DNA of 64,000 bases from JBBCJR01 sp037190805 (GTDB lineage: Bacteria > Pseudomonadota > Alphaproteobacteria > Sphingomonadales > Sphingomonadaceae), in assembly GCA_037190805.1 (NCBI GenBank), contig JBBCJR010000012.1, positions 1-64,000 on the forward strand. Reading direction: 5' to 3'. How positions within the stretch are numbered: the stretch's first letter is position 1; the number at the start of each line of letters is the position of its first letter. The position numbers were made by a program, and so were the translations under genes. The notes beneath the pieces were generated by a model. The model saw only the letters and a program-made list of their open reading frames with translations. It made no database searches and was not told the DNA's origin. Below, piece after piece: positions 9,050-17,378 of this stretch.

Positions 9050-9418
9050 TCACAGGCCGAGCTTGTTCTCGAGCTGCTGGAACTGTCGCTGCCGCTCGGC
9101 CTCCGCCTCGGCGCGCAGGCGACTGTCGCGGGCCTGCTGAGCCTGGATTTCGGCGTCGGAGCGGTCGGCGCGCCAGCTTTCGACATAGATCAGCTGAGGC
9201 TTGAGGCCGAGATTCCGCCAGTCCGAATCGACCAGGAATCCCCACAGCAAGGCCCCGGTAAGCGTGAATGCAAGGATCAGGAACGCCCAGCGTGGCCGAT
9301 CCATGCCCTTGAACATGGACTTGAGGTCGCGCGCAGCCTCGCGCGGCGCAGGGGTTGGAAACCAACCCCCGACGCGCCGCCGCTTCGGCCCTGGCATTCG
9401 AAATTCCGGCTTTTCCAT
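9050..9418 (-). CDS. Small single-pass membrane protein of unknown function
   Basis: A 122-residue protein that I do not recognise. It has a basic N-terminal region with Pro/Arg (about 1-40), one predicted transmembrane helix (about 43-62, WAFLILAFTLTGALLWGFLV), a short linker and a Gln/Glu/Arg/Ala-rich C-terminal segment (about 85-119) likely to form a coiled coil. The ATG at 9418 was chosen because the upstream extension is low-quality Arg/Pro sequence. It is placed between the EpsD-like lipoprotein gene and ribD on the same strand, 20 bp before ribD, so it is probably cotranscribed with the riboflavin genes. No function is proposed. Confidence 0.72.
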   Translation of the reverse strand: MEKPEFRMPGPKRRRVGGWFPTPAPREAARDLKSMFKGMDRPRWAFLILAFTLTGALLWGFLVDSDWRNLGLKPQLIYVESWRADRSDAEIQAQQARDSRLRAEAEAERQRQFQQLENKLGL

Positions 9419-9467
9419 CGTCCCTAGATAGGCGTGCGGGACGATGGGCGAAAGACGTTGTCGTCGA

Positions 9468-10400
9468 TCACTCCGCTGCGGCTGGGGCCGAGGCCGGCGC
9501 CGGAGCGGGAAGCGCCCCGGCCGCAGCCCCTTCCGCACCAGCGGCGGGTGCGGGAGCGGCGGCGCCAGCCGCGCCAGCGGCGGGCGGCGCATAGCCGTCC
9601 TGATAGGTGATCTTCGCCGTCTGGCGCGCGGTATCGACCTGCTGCTTCAAGGCGGCGTCGGTCTTCTGGGCGCGGACCAGCTGGGTCGCGGCGGCCACGG
9701 CCTGATCGCCGGCCAGGGGCGAAGCCCGCTCCGCCCGCACGACCGAGATCACCGCCGACGAGCCGGCCGGAACGATGAACGGTTCGCCAGGCGCCAGCTT
9801 GCCGATCAATTCGATCACCTGCGGCTGGGCCGTCGCGGAATCGAGCACCGTCCCGCCCCGTTCGGGCCGGATATTGCGCTGCTCGAGCAGCCGCATGATG
9901 TCGTCCATGGTCTTCGCCGGCTCGAAATAGGTCAGATCCTCCGCCTTGCCCGAATAGGGGATGCGCAGCTGATCGAGCTGGAACTGGCGCCGGTTGGCGA
10001 ACATGTTGGGATTGTCGGCCACGAACTTGTCGATCTCGGCCCGGCTCGGCGGAGCGACGCCTTCGTTGATCTGGCGGGCGAGCATGGTCGCCAGCACCGT
10101 TTCCTCGGCGCGGCGGCTCTGGATCAGGAAATCGGGACTCTTGTCCAGCTTGCGCTCGCGCGCCACGCTGACCAGCAGCTTGCGATCCAGCACGCGCTGC
10201 AGGATCTGCGGCAGCACCGCCTCGCGATTGGCGTTGGCCGGCAGGTTCAGGGCCTGCGCCTCGGCATTGACTTCCTGGGCGGTCACTTCCTCGCCGTTGA
10301 TGGTCGCGACCACCTGCCCCGCGGGCGCCTTATCGCCGCAGGCCGCGAGCGCCAGCAGCGCCACGCCGGCCAGAAAAGGAATGACAGACTTGCCGTTCAT
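9468..10400 (-). CDS. EpsD-family peptidyl-prolyl cis-trans isomerase lipoprotein
   Basis: A 310-residue lipoprotein. The signal peptide ends in the lipobox LALAACGDK, with lipidated Cys at 21. The body (about 25-265) resembles SurA-like N-domains and parvulin-type rotamases of the EpsD family found in exopolysaccharide loci (NGEEVTAQEVNAE, QILQRVLDRKLLVSVA). The C-terminal 45 residues are low-complexity Ala/Pro/Gly and look like an unstructured tail. Its likely role is folding or assembly of an exported polysaccharide machine at the envelope, inferred from family and from the polysaccharide genes starting 3 kb away. It is also the first gene of the run leading into ribD. Confidence 0.8.
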   Translation of the reverse strand: MNGKSVIPFLAGVALLALAACGDKAPAGQVVATINGEEVTAQEVNAEAQALNLPANANREAVLPQILQRVLDRKLLVSVARERKLDKSPDFLIQSRRAEETVLATMLARQINEGVAPPSRAEIDKFVADNPNMFANRRQFQLDQLRIPYSGKAEDLTYFEPAKTMDDIMRLLEQRNIRPERGGTVLDSATAQPQVIELIGKLAPGEPFIVPAGSSAVISVVRAERASPLAGDQAVAAATQLVRAQKTDAALKQQVDTARQTAKITYQDGYAPPAAGAAGAAAPAPAAGAEGAAAGALPAPAPASAPAAAE

Positions 10401-10482
10401 GTGTTGGATTCCTCCGCCCTCATTATCGCACTCCGATAGAACAAGCCCGGCCTTTTCGCGAGCCTTTCCTTGTCCGGAGCAT

Positions 10483-13400
10483 CTATCCGAAAAGAAACAT
10501 ATCCGACGTCAGTGCATCGGCGCGGACACTGGCCAATAACAGGACGGAGTCATCGTCCAGCCGGATCTCCGCCCCCGCCCCGGTCTGGAAGACATGGGTC
10601 GCGAGAAAGTCCTGCCTGTCGCCGGTAAAGCCGGTGATCTCCACACGGTCGTGGCCGGCGGCACTGGTATCGAAGTCGAGGACCCGATCATGCCCGTCAC
10701 CGGCGCCGAACCGAAACAGGTCGCGCCCGCCTCCGCCGATCAGTACGTCGTCGCCTGCACCACCCGACAGGATATTGTCCTGGTCGTTGCCGACGATGCG
10801 GTTGTCGAGCGCATTGCCCGTGCCACGCACCGCCGTGCCCTCCAGAACCAGATTCTCGATATTATCGCCCAACACCCAATCGATCGCGGCATGAACTGTG
10901 TCGATGCCCTCGTCCGCCAGTTCGATCACCCGGTCACCGGCATGATAGACATAGTAAGTGTCGTTGCCCGCACCGCCCGCAAGCACGCTGCCGACTAAAG
11001 CGCCGCCGCCACCACTGACGCCTTCGTCGCCGTCGCCGGGGGCCGAGGGCTGCTCGACCGAACCACCCGTCTCGCCGCCGGGCGCAGGGGGCTGCTCCAC
11101 AGAACCACCCGTCTCACCGCCGGGCGCAGGGGGCTGCTCCACAGAACCACCCGTCTCACCACCGGGCGAAGGGGGCTGCTCCACCGAACCGCCCGTCTCG
11201 CCGCCGGGCGCCGGGGGCTGCTCGACCGAGCCCGTGTCGCCACCAGGGACCGGAGGCGTTTCCGGGCCGGTCGGCGTGCCTACGGGCGAAGAATTCGGGG
11301 CATAACCAATCACCGTTTCGAGTCCCTTACCCAGAACCCAGCCGATGCCGGAACGGGGCACAGCCTGGGTCGTGATAGCCGACTCGAGTTCCTGCACCAT
11401 CGTTCTGGCCGCGAGCGACATCGCCATGGCGGCCGGCGCTGCCTCGGTGGGGGGCGATTGATTGGCGTAGAGGATATTGTCCAGCGCGTTGCCCGTGCCT
11501 CGGGTCGCCGCGCCCGTTAGGACAAGATTTTCAATGTTGTCGCCCAGAACCCAGTCGACCGAGGCGATGACGGTGTCGATCCCTTCACCCGACTGCTCGA
11601 TGATGACGTCGCCGCTCCTTGCGACGTGATAGGTATCGTTTCCGGCACCACCGATCAGGATGCTGTCGCGGTTCGGATTGGCATGAAGAACGTTATCCAG
11701 CGCGTTGCCCGTACCGCGGGTCGCGGCGGCTTCCAGCACCAGATTTTCGACATTGTCGCCCAGTACCCAATCGACCGAGGCGATAACGGTGTCGATTCCC
11801 TCGTTCGCTGCTTCGATGACGACATCGCGGGCATCATCGACATGATAGGTGTCGTCGCCGGCCCCACCTGTCATCCGGTCGACACCCGCACCGCCATCCA
11901 ATATGTCGTTGCCAGCGCCGCCGACCAGCCGGTCATAGCCGGCACCGCCATATAGCCGGCTGCCACCGGCATGGGCGACCAGCAGGTCTCCGCCGCCGCC
12001 GCCCAGGACGTCCGTCCCGGCTTCCGTCGCGAAGCGGGTAACCCCATTCTCGAAATCGGCAAGGCTTCGGCCGTCCGGTACTTCGCCCGACGTGTTGATC
12101 GCGTGATATGCATCCCAACGTGCGGAACCGCTGTCATAGACGGTCTGCAGCGAAGCAAAATGCGCAGCTGTCGTCGCTTGGTCGATATCCGTATACTGGG
12201 TGAACAGATCGCCACCCGCTTCCTTGAATATTTCGTAATTCTTCACATATAGATCGCCCATGCGAGAGTCTTCGAACAACTTCAGGAAGAACTTTCCGAT
12301 CTCCTCGCGCATCGATGCAGGAAACAAATTGGTAATGAGGTGGTGCCCACCCTCATACATGTCGAGGGACAAACCGTATTTGTCAGCTACTTTATTGTGA
12401 TAATTATAAAATGTGGACAACCAGCTGAGCGAACCGTCGCTCTGTGACAATACATCGCCATATTCGAGCTGACGAAAGGCGGCCGCCATGCCGGCCTCCC
12501 CGGATCGGGCCCATTGGAGCAGCACATTGCCCAGCGCCGTCATATCCGAGCCGGAAAACATCGAATGACCGAAATAGCCAGTGATCGCATATGAATCGAA
12601 TAATTCAGCAGCCCCACCGACGGCAGCTTTTTCGATACCGCGGAAGATATAGAATTCATTCTTGTTCGCAGTCTGAGGCGCGATAACATTCATCAGCCGA
12701 CTGCGATCATGGGAGAATACGTCGCTGGTTATGGCCGCCATCTGTGCAGCCCGATAACCATAGTATTCTAACCATCCAGACGCATAGTGTTCCTGTGGAT
12801 TGTTTGTGTCAATAACGCCATCTTCATTTATATCCTTACCCCACAATAAATTTCCCTGATGTATAGCGTATTTTGATTGCTGAAATCCAAAATTCCATAC
12901 TTCATTCGAGTATTCTATGTACACATTTAGTCTAGGATCAAGATTTTCTAGAATATATTCGGCCGACCTGCGTATATAATCATCATCTGCATTATGTGGA
13001 ACATTGAACCACATGTCGCTGCCGACACGATTGCAGAGTGCAACCATGATCTCTATCGGAACAGAAGCGATCCCATCGGGACCGTAGCTAAAATAATCTG
13101 CGTCGATCCGATCGTCGAATTTTCCAGTACCAAGATTAGCCCTATTGGTATTGCCCCAGTCCATGAACCGGATCGCGCGCCAGTCTTCCACCTTCTCGAG
13201 AAAAGCGGGATTGAAAATTTCACCCGCCTCATGAAGCGCGACCTGATCCTCGCGGACGATCTGGATATCACGAACATGATCGTTGGGATCTGTCGTCATT
13301 ATCCGAAGTTGCGCCCAGTCGGCGACGCCCTTCGTGAGCCCCGTGGCCTCGATCACAACCTTGCCAGCTTCTCTGCTGATGATTGTCGCGCCTAGAAAAT

Positions 13401-13707
13401 CGAGCGTTCCCGTGCCCTCATAGGTCACGACATAACGGTCGGTCATCGGCAAGCTGACCTGATCAATGGCGAAATAGGTGAATAATGGTCCACCATCCGT
13501 TGGACGGATCATCGGCCAACCATTCTCGTCAAGGACCAATGGTAAAGCAACGCCAGCGCTGGTGTTGCTGCCCCATTTCTGGCCAGTTTTTATCCTGTCG
13601 ATGAATGGATGATTGGTTGCATAGTAGCTATTGTTGTCGAGGTTTGCGCCGATCAACGACATGGCTTGGCTATTCTCTAGATTAGTCGGTCGACCATCTC
13701 CCGACAT
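10483..13707 (-). CDS. Large RTX-type calcium-binding secreted protein with glycosidase-like N-terminal half
   Basis: A 1074-residue protein with no Sec signal peptide, ending in hemolysin-type repeats, so type I secretion is likely. Residues about 20-560 resemble a TIM-barrel glycoside hydrolase: RFMDWGNTN, WFNVPHNADDDYI and IEYSNEVWN (264-272), where the Asn-Glu pair (E269) looks like an acid/base residue. From about 570 come GGxGxD-type nonapeptides, then three 59-residue modules of one design (GGAGNDTY...GNALDN). Between modules two and three sit a non-RTX linker and five 14-residue Pro/Glu repeats. The C-terminus (LFRFGAGDGHDRVLDFD...) is typical of T1SS substrates. The first half is strikingly AT-rich. 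The start at 13707 is uncertain; an ATG at 13662 is possible. Substrate unknown. Confidence 0.85.
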   Translation of the reverse strand: MSGDGRPTNLENSQAMSLIGANLDNNSYYATNHPFIDRIKTGQKWGSNTSAGVALPLVLDENGWPMIRPTDGGPLFTYFAIDQVSLPMTDRYVVTYEGTGTLDFLGATIISREAGKVVIEATGLTKGVADWAQLRIMTTDPNDHVRDIQIVREDQVALHEAGEIFNPAFLEKVEDWRAIRFMDWGNTNRANLGTGKFDDRIDADYFSYGPDGIASVPIEIMVALCNRVGSDMWFNVPHNADDDYIRRSAEYILENLDPRLNVYIEYSNEVWNFGFQQSKYAIHQGNLLWGKDINEDGVIDTNNPQEHYASGWLEYYGYRAAQMAAITSDVFSHDRSRLMNVIAPQTANKNEFYIFRGIEKAAVGGAAELFDSYAITGYFGHSMFSGSDMTALGNVLLQWARSGEAGMAAAFRQLEYGDVLSQSDGSLSWLSTFYNYHNKVADKYGLSLDMYEGGHHLITNLFPASMREEIGKFFLKLFEDSRMGDLYVKNYEIFKEAGGDLFTQYTDIDQATTAAHFASLQTVYDSGSARWDAYHAINTSGEVPDGRSLADFENGVTRFATEAGTDVLGGGGGDLLVAHAGGSRLYGGAGYDRLVGGAGNDILDGGAGVDRMTGGAGDDTYHVDDARDVVIEAANEGIDTVIASVDWVLGDNVENLVLEAAATRGTGNALDNVLHANPNRDSILIGGAGNDTYHVARSGDVIIEQSGEGIDTVIASVDWVLGDNIENLVLTGAATRGTGNALDNILYANQSPPTEAAPAAMAMSLAARTMVQELESAITTQAVPRSGIGWVLGKGLETVIGYAPNSSPVGTPTGPETPPVPGGDTGSVEQPPAPGGETGGSVEQPPSPGGETGGSVEQPPAPGGETGGSVEQPPAPGGETGGSVEQPSAPGDGDEGVSGGGGALVGSVLAGGAGNDTYYVYHAGDRVIELADEGIDTVHAAIDWVLGDNIENLVLEGTAVRGTGNALDNRIVGNDQDNILSGGAGDDVLIGGGGRDLFRFGAGDGHDRVLDFDTSAAGHDRVEITGFTGDRQDFLATHVFQTGAGAEIRLDDDSVLLLASVRADALTSDMFLFG
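10801..10977 (-). repeat. RTX module copy C
   Basis: The last of three 177-bp modules in the RTX gene, encoding GGAGNDTYYV to RGTGNALDN. It shares the central block (EGIDTV...DWVLGDNIENLVL) with the other two copies. It is separated from them by the linker and Pro-rich repeats. Confidence 0.85.
11038..11243 (-). repeat. Coding tandem repeat, 42-bp unit, about five copies
   Basis: Five near-identical 42-bp units encode the 14-residue motif GGETGGSVEQPPAP. The copy nearest the RTX N-terminal side lacks one codon and the last has SAP in place of PAP. The segment forms a Pro/Glu/Gly-rich spacer between RTX modules. Copy number may vary between strains by slippage or recombination. Confidence 0.9.
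11476..11652 (-). repeat. RTX module copy B
   Basis: The middle 177-bp module (GGAGNDTYHV to RGTGNALDN). It starts 216 bp from copy A, giving a 72-residue repeat period. Protein sequence is nearly identical to copy A through SVDWVLGDN and TRGTGNALDN. Confidence 0.85.
11692..11868 (-). repeat. RTX module copy A
   Basis: The first 177-bp module (GGAGDDTYHV to RGTGNALDN). It follows directly on a run of classical GGxGxDxLx nonapeptides encoded around 11870-11990. Confidence 0.85.
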
Positions 13708-13815
13708 CCGCAGCCACTAGAGAGGAGGTTTAAACACCATTATAAATGAAGTGGTTAACGGCAGAGGAGTGCGAATTAGCGCGGCTCGCCAGGAATTTCG
13801 TAGCGCTGAAGCACC

Positions 13816-14637
13816 TCACCTCCCCGACCGCCATTTCAGCACGATGGCAAAGATTCGGGGCCCGTCGACCAGATAGCGGCGCCACATCCGGCGGGGCTCG
13901 TCGATCAGGCGAAAAGCCCACTCGAGGCTGGCGCGCTGCATCCAGCGTGGGGCGCGGCGGCGTTCACCGACGACGAACTCGATCGAGGCGCCAATGCACA
14001 GGCCGACGCCAGTGGCTCCCGGCTGCGCCGCCACGGCTTGGGCCAGAAGCTCCTGCTGGGGGGAGCCCACGGCGAGGAATGTGAGCCGGGCCTGGGCCAC
14101 GGCAACGAACCGCGCCGCCTCCGCCATCGCCACCGGGTTGTGGCGCATGCCCATCGGCGGCTGATGATGAACGATCTCGACCCCGTGCAAACGCGCACCC
14201 AACGCGGCGATGGTCGCTTGGGAGCCCCCAACGACGCAAATCCGATCGCCTTCCCCTATATGGTCAGCGAGCAGACGAGCAGTCAGATCGCTGCCTGCGG
14301 CCAAGGGCAGGTCAATGCCGCACCACCGCGCCAGACGCTGCAGAATGCGGCTGTCGCACAGGCATAATGCTGCATCGCGATAGGCCACTCGGAGAGGCGA
14401 ATCGTCCGGCTCGGCATTCAACCGGACGACATGATCGACATTGGGGGTCACGACATAAGCGAATGGCGCCCCTGCAGGTCGCGCAGCGATCCATTCCACC
14501 GCTTCCGTCAACGACATGCGGTCGAACATAAGATCGACGAACGAGGACCGCGCCGGGGTCGGCTCGGTTTTCAGATTTCGCGGCCCGTCGCGCATTCCAC
14601 CCCACCTGTCGTTGGTCCATGCGCCGTCATCTCGCAT
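13816..14637 (-). CDS. WecG/TagA/CpsF-family glycosyltransferase
   Basis: A 273-residue GT26 transferase, the family that adds a sugar (often an N-acetylmannosaminuronic or similar residue) to a lipid-linked precursor of a surface polysaccharide. Landmarks are YVVTPNVDHVV (about 65-75), DGR-like CDSRILQRLARW, RICVVGGSQ, HHQPPMGM, LTFLAVGSPQQE and GLCIGASIEFVVGERRRAPRWMQ near the C-terminus. The ATG at 14637 was chosen; a later ATG at 14595 also gives a family-like start. It is divergent from the sugar-phosphate transferase gene at 14726, with 88 bp between, so the two probably share a regulatory region and a pathway. Confidence 0.88.
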   Translation of the reverse strand: MRDDGAWTNDRWGGMRDGPRNLKTEPTPARSSFVDLMFDRMSLTEAVEWIAARPAGAPFAYVVTPNVDHVVRLNAEPDDSPLRVAYRDAALCLCDSRILQRLARWCGIDLPLAAGSDLTARLLADHIGEGDRICVVGGSQATIAALGARLHGVEIVHHQPPMGMRHNPVAMAEAARFVAVAQARLTFLAVGSPQQELLAQAVAAQPGATGVGLCIGASIEFVVGERRRAPRWMQRASLEWAFRLIDEPRRMWRRYLVDGPRIFAIVLKWRSGR

Positions 14638-14725
14638 GTTGCGGCGCAACGTGCCAGCTTGCAGTCACGATCTTAACCTTGTCCTCACCTATGACCATGA
14701 TGATAGATCGGCGCTGGATCATCGA

Positions 14726-16252
14726 ATGAAAGTAATGGGGACATTGCACAAAAAGACGCCTTTGAAGGTTGAGGCGATCCAGGCAGCCTCATCCGCGCCG
14801 CCCGTCCAGCAGCCCGATCCGCCAGCGGAATCGCAAGGCGCGCGGCTGCACTTCCTGCTGGACGTCATCACTACGGTGCTCAGGCTGGTCGAGGCGGCGG
14901 TGATCATCGGCCTCGGGCTTGGCCTTGCCGCCTTCCTGTCCGACCGCCTCGGTGCATCGGCGGAGGATTATTTGCGTCCGACGCTGCTGGGCGGCGTCTT
15001 CTATGCCGTGCTGGCCGAAATGATCGGCGCGTATGACGCCGATGTCCGCTTCACCCTTCGCCGGGCTGGCGGTCGGGTGCTGACGGCCTGGCTGTCGACC
15101 GGCCTGTTCATGGTGACGCTGGCTTTCCTGTTTCAGGTTTCTGCCGATTACTCGCGGGCCTGGGCGGTCCTGTGGCTGATCAGCGGTACCGCTGGCCTGT
15201 ATCTGACCCGTACCGGCGGCACGATCTGGATGCGGGCGCTGAAGCAGCGCGGCCTGTTCGACCAGCGGGTGGCGATCTTCGGCGCCGGTGCCCAGGGGGA
15301 TCGGCTCGCAAACTACATCGCCAACAACGACAAGCTGACCATCGACATCGTCGGCTTCTTCGACGACCGCAACGATCACAGGATTCAGACGCGCGACAGC
15401 GGTGTGCCGATCCTGGGCAACATGCAGACGTTGATCGATCATATCCGCGCCGGACAGATCGATCAGGTGATCATCGCCTTGCCCTGGTCGGCCGAAGGCC
15501 GGCTGCAGACCGTTGTCGGACAGCTGGCGATGACGCCGGTGCGCATTCGCCTCGCTCCCGATCTGGCCAGCTTCGCCTTTGCGCAGCGGCCGCTGGTGCT
15601 GCTCGGCGATTTGCCGGTGATGACCCTGTTCGAAAGGCCGATTTCAGGCTTCGACCAGGTACTGAAATGGGTAGAGGACCATGTCCTCGGCCTCATCCTG
15701 CTGACGCTGTCGGCACCGGTGTTGCTGTTGGCGGCGATCGCCATCAAGCTCGACAGCCCGGGGCCGATCTTCTTCCGCCAGGATCGCGAGGGCTTCAACA
15801 ATCGCCGGTTCCGGATCTGGAAGCTGCGGACGATGTATGTCGACCAGGGCCAGAACGACAATATCGCACAGGCGCAGCGCGGCGATCCACGCGTGACCCG
15901 GGTCGGCGCGTTCCTGCGTCGGACCAGCATCGACGAGCTGCCGCAGCTGTTCAACGTCATGACCGGCGACATGTCGTTGATCGGCCCACGCCCGCATGCT
16001 CCGTCCACGCGCGCCGGCGACAAGCTGTTTTCCGATGTTGTCTCGACCTATGCCGCACGGCACAAGGTCAAGCCGGGCATCACCGGCTGGGCGCAGGTCT
16101 GTGGGTGGCGCGGCGAGACCGATACCGAGGACAAGCTGGTCAAGCGGCTGGAGCACGACCTTTACTATATCGAGAACTGGTCGCCCTTCTTCGATATCTA
16201 CATCCTGCTCAGGACCTTCGCGACCGTGCTGTCGCATCGCCTCGCCTATTAG
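14726..16252 (+). CDS. Polyprenyl-phosphate sugar-1-phosphate transferase (polysaccharide priming enzyme)
   Basis: A 508-residue protein of the WcaJ/GumD/GelB type. It starts exopolysaccharide repeat units by moving a sugar phosphate from a nucleotide sugar to undecaprenyl phosphate at the inner membrane. Four N-terminal membrane helices (about 45-165) are followed by a Rossmann-like CoA-binding domain (FGAGAQGDRL, 185-194), a further membrane helix (about 318-342) and the catalytic domain with SPGPIFFRQDREG, KLRTMY, TSIDELPQLFNV, GDMSLIGPRP and KPGITGWAQV. The ATG at 14726 or 14735 starts the family-like N-terminus; open frame further upstream is antisense to the wecG-like gene. In sphingomonads such enzymes prime gellan-type sphingans, but the sugar here is not determined. 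Confidence 0.93.
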   Translation: MKVMGTLHKKTPLKVEAIQAASSAPPVQQPDPPAESQGARLHFLLDVITTVLRLVEAAVIIGLGLGLAAFLSDRLGASAEDYLRPTLLGGVFYAVLAEMIGAYDADVRFTLRRAGGRVLTAWLSTGLFMVTLAFLFQVSADYSRAWAVLWLISGTAGLYLTRTGGTIWMRALKQRGLFDQRVAIFGAGAQGDRLANYIANNDKLTIDIVGFFDDRNDHRIQTRDSGVPILGNMQTLIDHIRAGQIDQVIIALPWSAEGRLQTVVGQLAMTPVRIRLAPDLASFAFAQRPLVLLGDLPVMTLFERPISGFDQVLKWVEDHVLGLILLTLSAPVLLLAAIAIKLDSPGPIFFRQDREGFNNRRFRIWKLRTMYVDQGQNDNIAQAQRGDPRVTRVGAFLRRTSIDELPQLFNVMTGDMSLIGPRPHAPSTRAGDKLFSDVVSTYAARHKVKPGITGWAQVCGWRGETDTEDKLVKRLEHDLYYIENWSPFFDIYILLRTFATVLSHRLAY

Positions 16253-16261
16253 GGCGGGGAC

Positions 16262-17251
16262 GTGACGCGCCGCCTTTCTGCCCGAGTCGAGCGCTGGCCC
16301 GTTGCCGGTGCCTTCGTCATCGCGCGCGGCGCCAAGACATATGTCGACGTCGTGGTTGCCGAAATCACCGACGGTGGATTGACTGGGCGCGGCGAGGCAA
16401 CCGCGATCTATTATCGTGGCGAGACGGCGGAAGCCTGCCGCGATGCCATCGTCGCCCAGACCGATGCGATCGCCGCCGGTGCGGGACGACAGGAGCTTCT
16501 GGCCCGGATGCCGGCCGGAGCGGCGCGCAACGCGCTGGACGCGGCGCTGTGGGATATCGAGGCGAAGACCGCGAGCAGTCCCGCATGGCGCATGGCCGGC
16601 CTCGAAAAGGCGCCGGCGCCGCTGGAAACCGCCTTCACCCTGTCGCTCGACACGCCGGATGGCATGGCGCGCGCGGCGGCGAAGGCGGCGCTCCGTCACC
16701 GCCTGCTCAAGCTGAAGCTGGCGGGCGAGGGAGATCGGGAGCGTGTCGCGGCCGTGCGTGCCGGCGCACCCGATGCGCGACTGATCGTCGATGCCAACGA
16801 AGCCTGGACCGACCGCGACGTCACGGCGGAGGCGGACGCGCTGGTTCCCCATGGCGTGGCGCTGATCGAGCAGCCCGTCGCGGCGGGGCGGGATGCGCTG
16901 CTGGACGGGGTCCGGTCGCCGATCCCGCTGTGCGCCGACGAAAGCTGCCACGATCGCGCCGACCTGGACCGCCTGGTCGGCCGCTATGCCGCGATCAACA
17001 TCAAGCTCGACAAGGCTGGCGGTCTGACCGAGGCGCTGGCGCTGGCCGAAGCGGCCCGAGCGCGCGGTTTGGCGCTGATGGTCGGCTGCATGCTGTCGAC
17101 CTCGCTCGGCATCGCACCGGCGATGCTGGTGGCGCAGGGGGCGTCATGGGTCGACCTCGACGGACCGCTGCTCCTTGGCCGCGATCGGGCACCGGCCATC
17201 GACTTCACTGACGGCCGGGTGCATCCGCCGACATCGGCCCTTTGGGGATGA
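16262..17251 (+). CDS. Dipeptide epimerase (L-Ala-D/L-Glu epimerase type)
   Basis: A 329-residue enolase-superfamily enzyme that probably epimerises L-Ala-D-Glu from recycled murein peptides. Catalytic landmarks are KxK (K150, K152), metal ligands VDANE (D177), EQP (E203) and ADES (D226), the second base in NIKLDKAGG (K248), and GCM/LSTSLG near the C-terminus. The start is GTG at 16262, preceded by GGGCGGGG. It begins only 9 bp after the sugar-phosphate transferase stop, so the two are probably cotranscribed. Dipeptide specificity varies widely in this family and cannot be read here. Confidence 0.87.
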   Translation: MTRRLSARVERWPVAGAFVIARGAKTYVDVVVAEITDGGLTGRGEATAIYYRGETAEACRDAIVAQTDAIAAGAGRQELLARMPAGAARNALDAALWDIEAKTASSPAWRMAGLEKAPAPLETAFTLSLDTPDGMARAAAKAALRHRLLKLKLAGEGDRERVAAVRAGAPDARLIVDANEAWTDRDVTAEADALVPHGVALIEQPVAAGRDALLDGVRSPIPLCADESCHDRADLDRLVGRYAAINIKLDKAGGLTEALALAEAARARGLALMVGCMLSTSLGIAPAMLVAQGASWVDLDGPLLLGRDRAPAIDFTDGRVHPPTSALWG

Positions 17252-17378
17252 GGGCAAGTCTGTCGGCGGATTTTACGCCCTCCAAAGTCCGTTAAGGATT
17301 ATAAGGAAGCAAAGGGGCGGCCTGAGGCTGAATGGTCCGGCACTTGCTGGACCAGCAACCAGGAGGCCGAACAGGGCG

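Noticed and set aside
9419..10482. Search for an FMN riboswitch upstream of the riboflavin genes
   Set aside because: No RFN-element consensus was recognised before ribD, the small membrane gene or the EpsD-like gene.
11038..11243. Regularly spaced repeats that could suggest a CRISPR array
   Set aside because: The units are contiguous without spacers and lie in frame inside the RTX coding sequence.
13746..14084. A plus-strand open frame with a good AGAGGAGG sequence upstream
   Set aside because: The ribosome-site-like sequence is attractive, but the protein soon becomes Arg/Pro/Gly-rich antisense to the WecG-type gene and has no recognisable domain.
14638..14650. Palindrome GTTGCGGCGCAAC at the start of the WecG-type gene
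   Set aside because: The arms are only 5 bp, it lies partly in a possible leader, and no second copy is seen near related genes.
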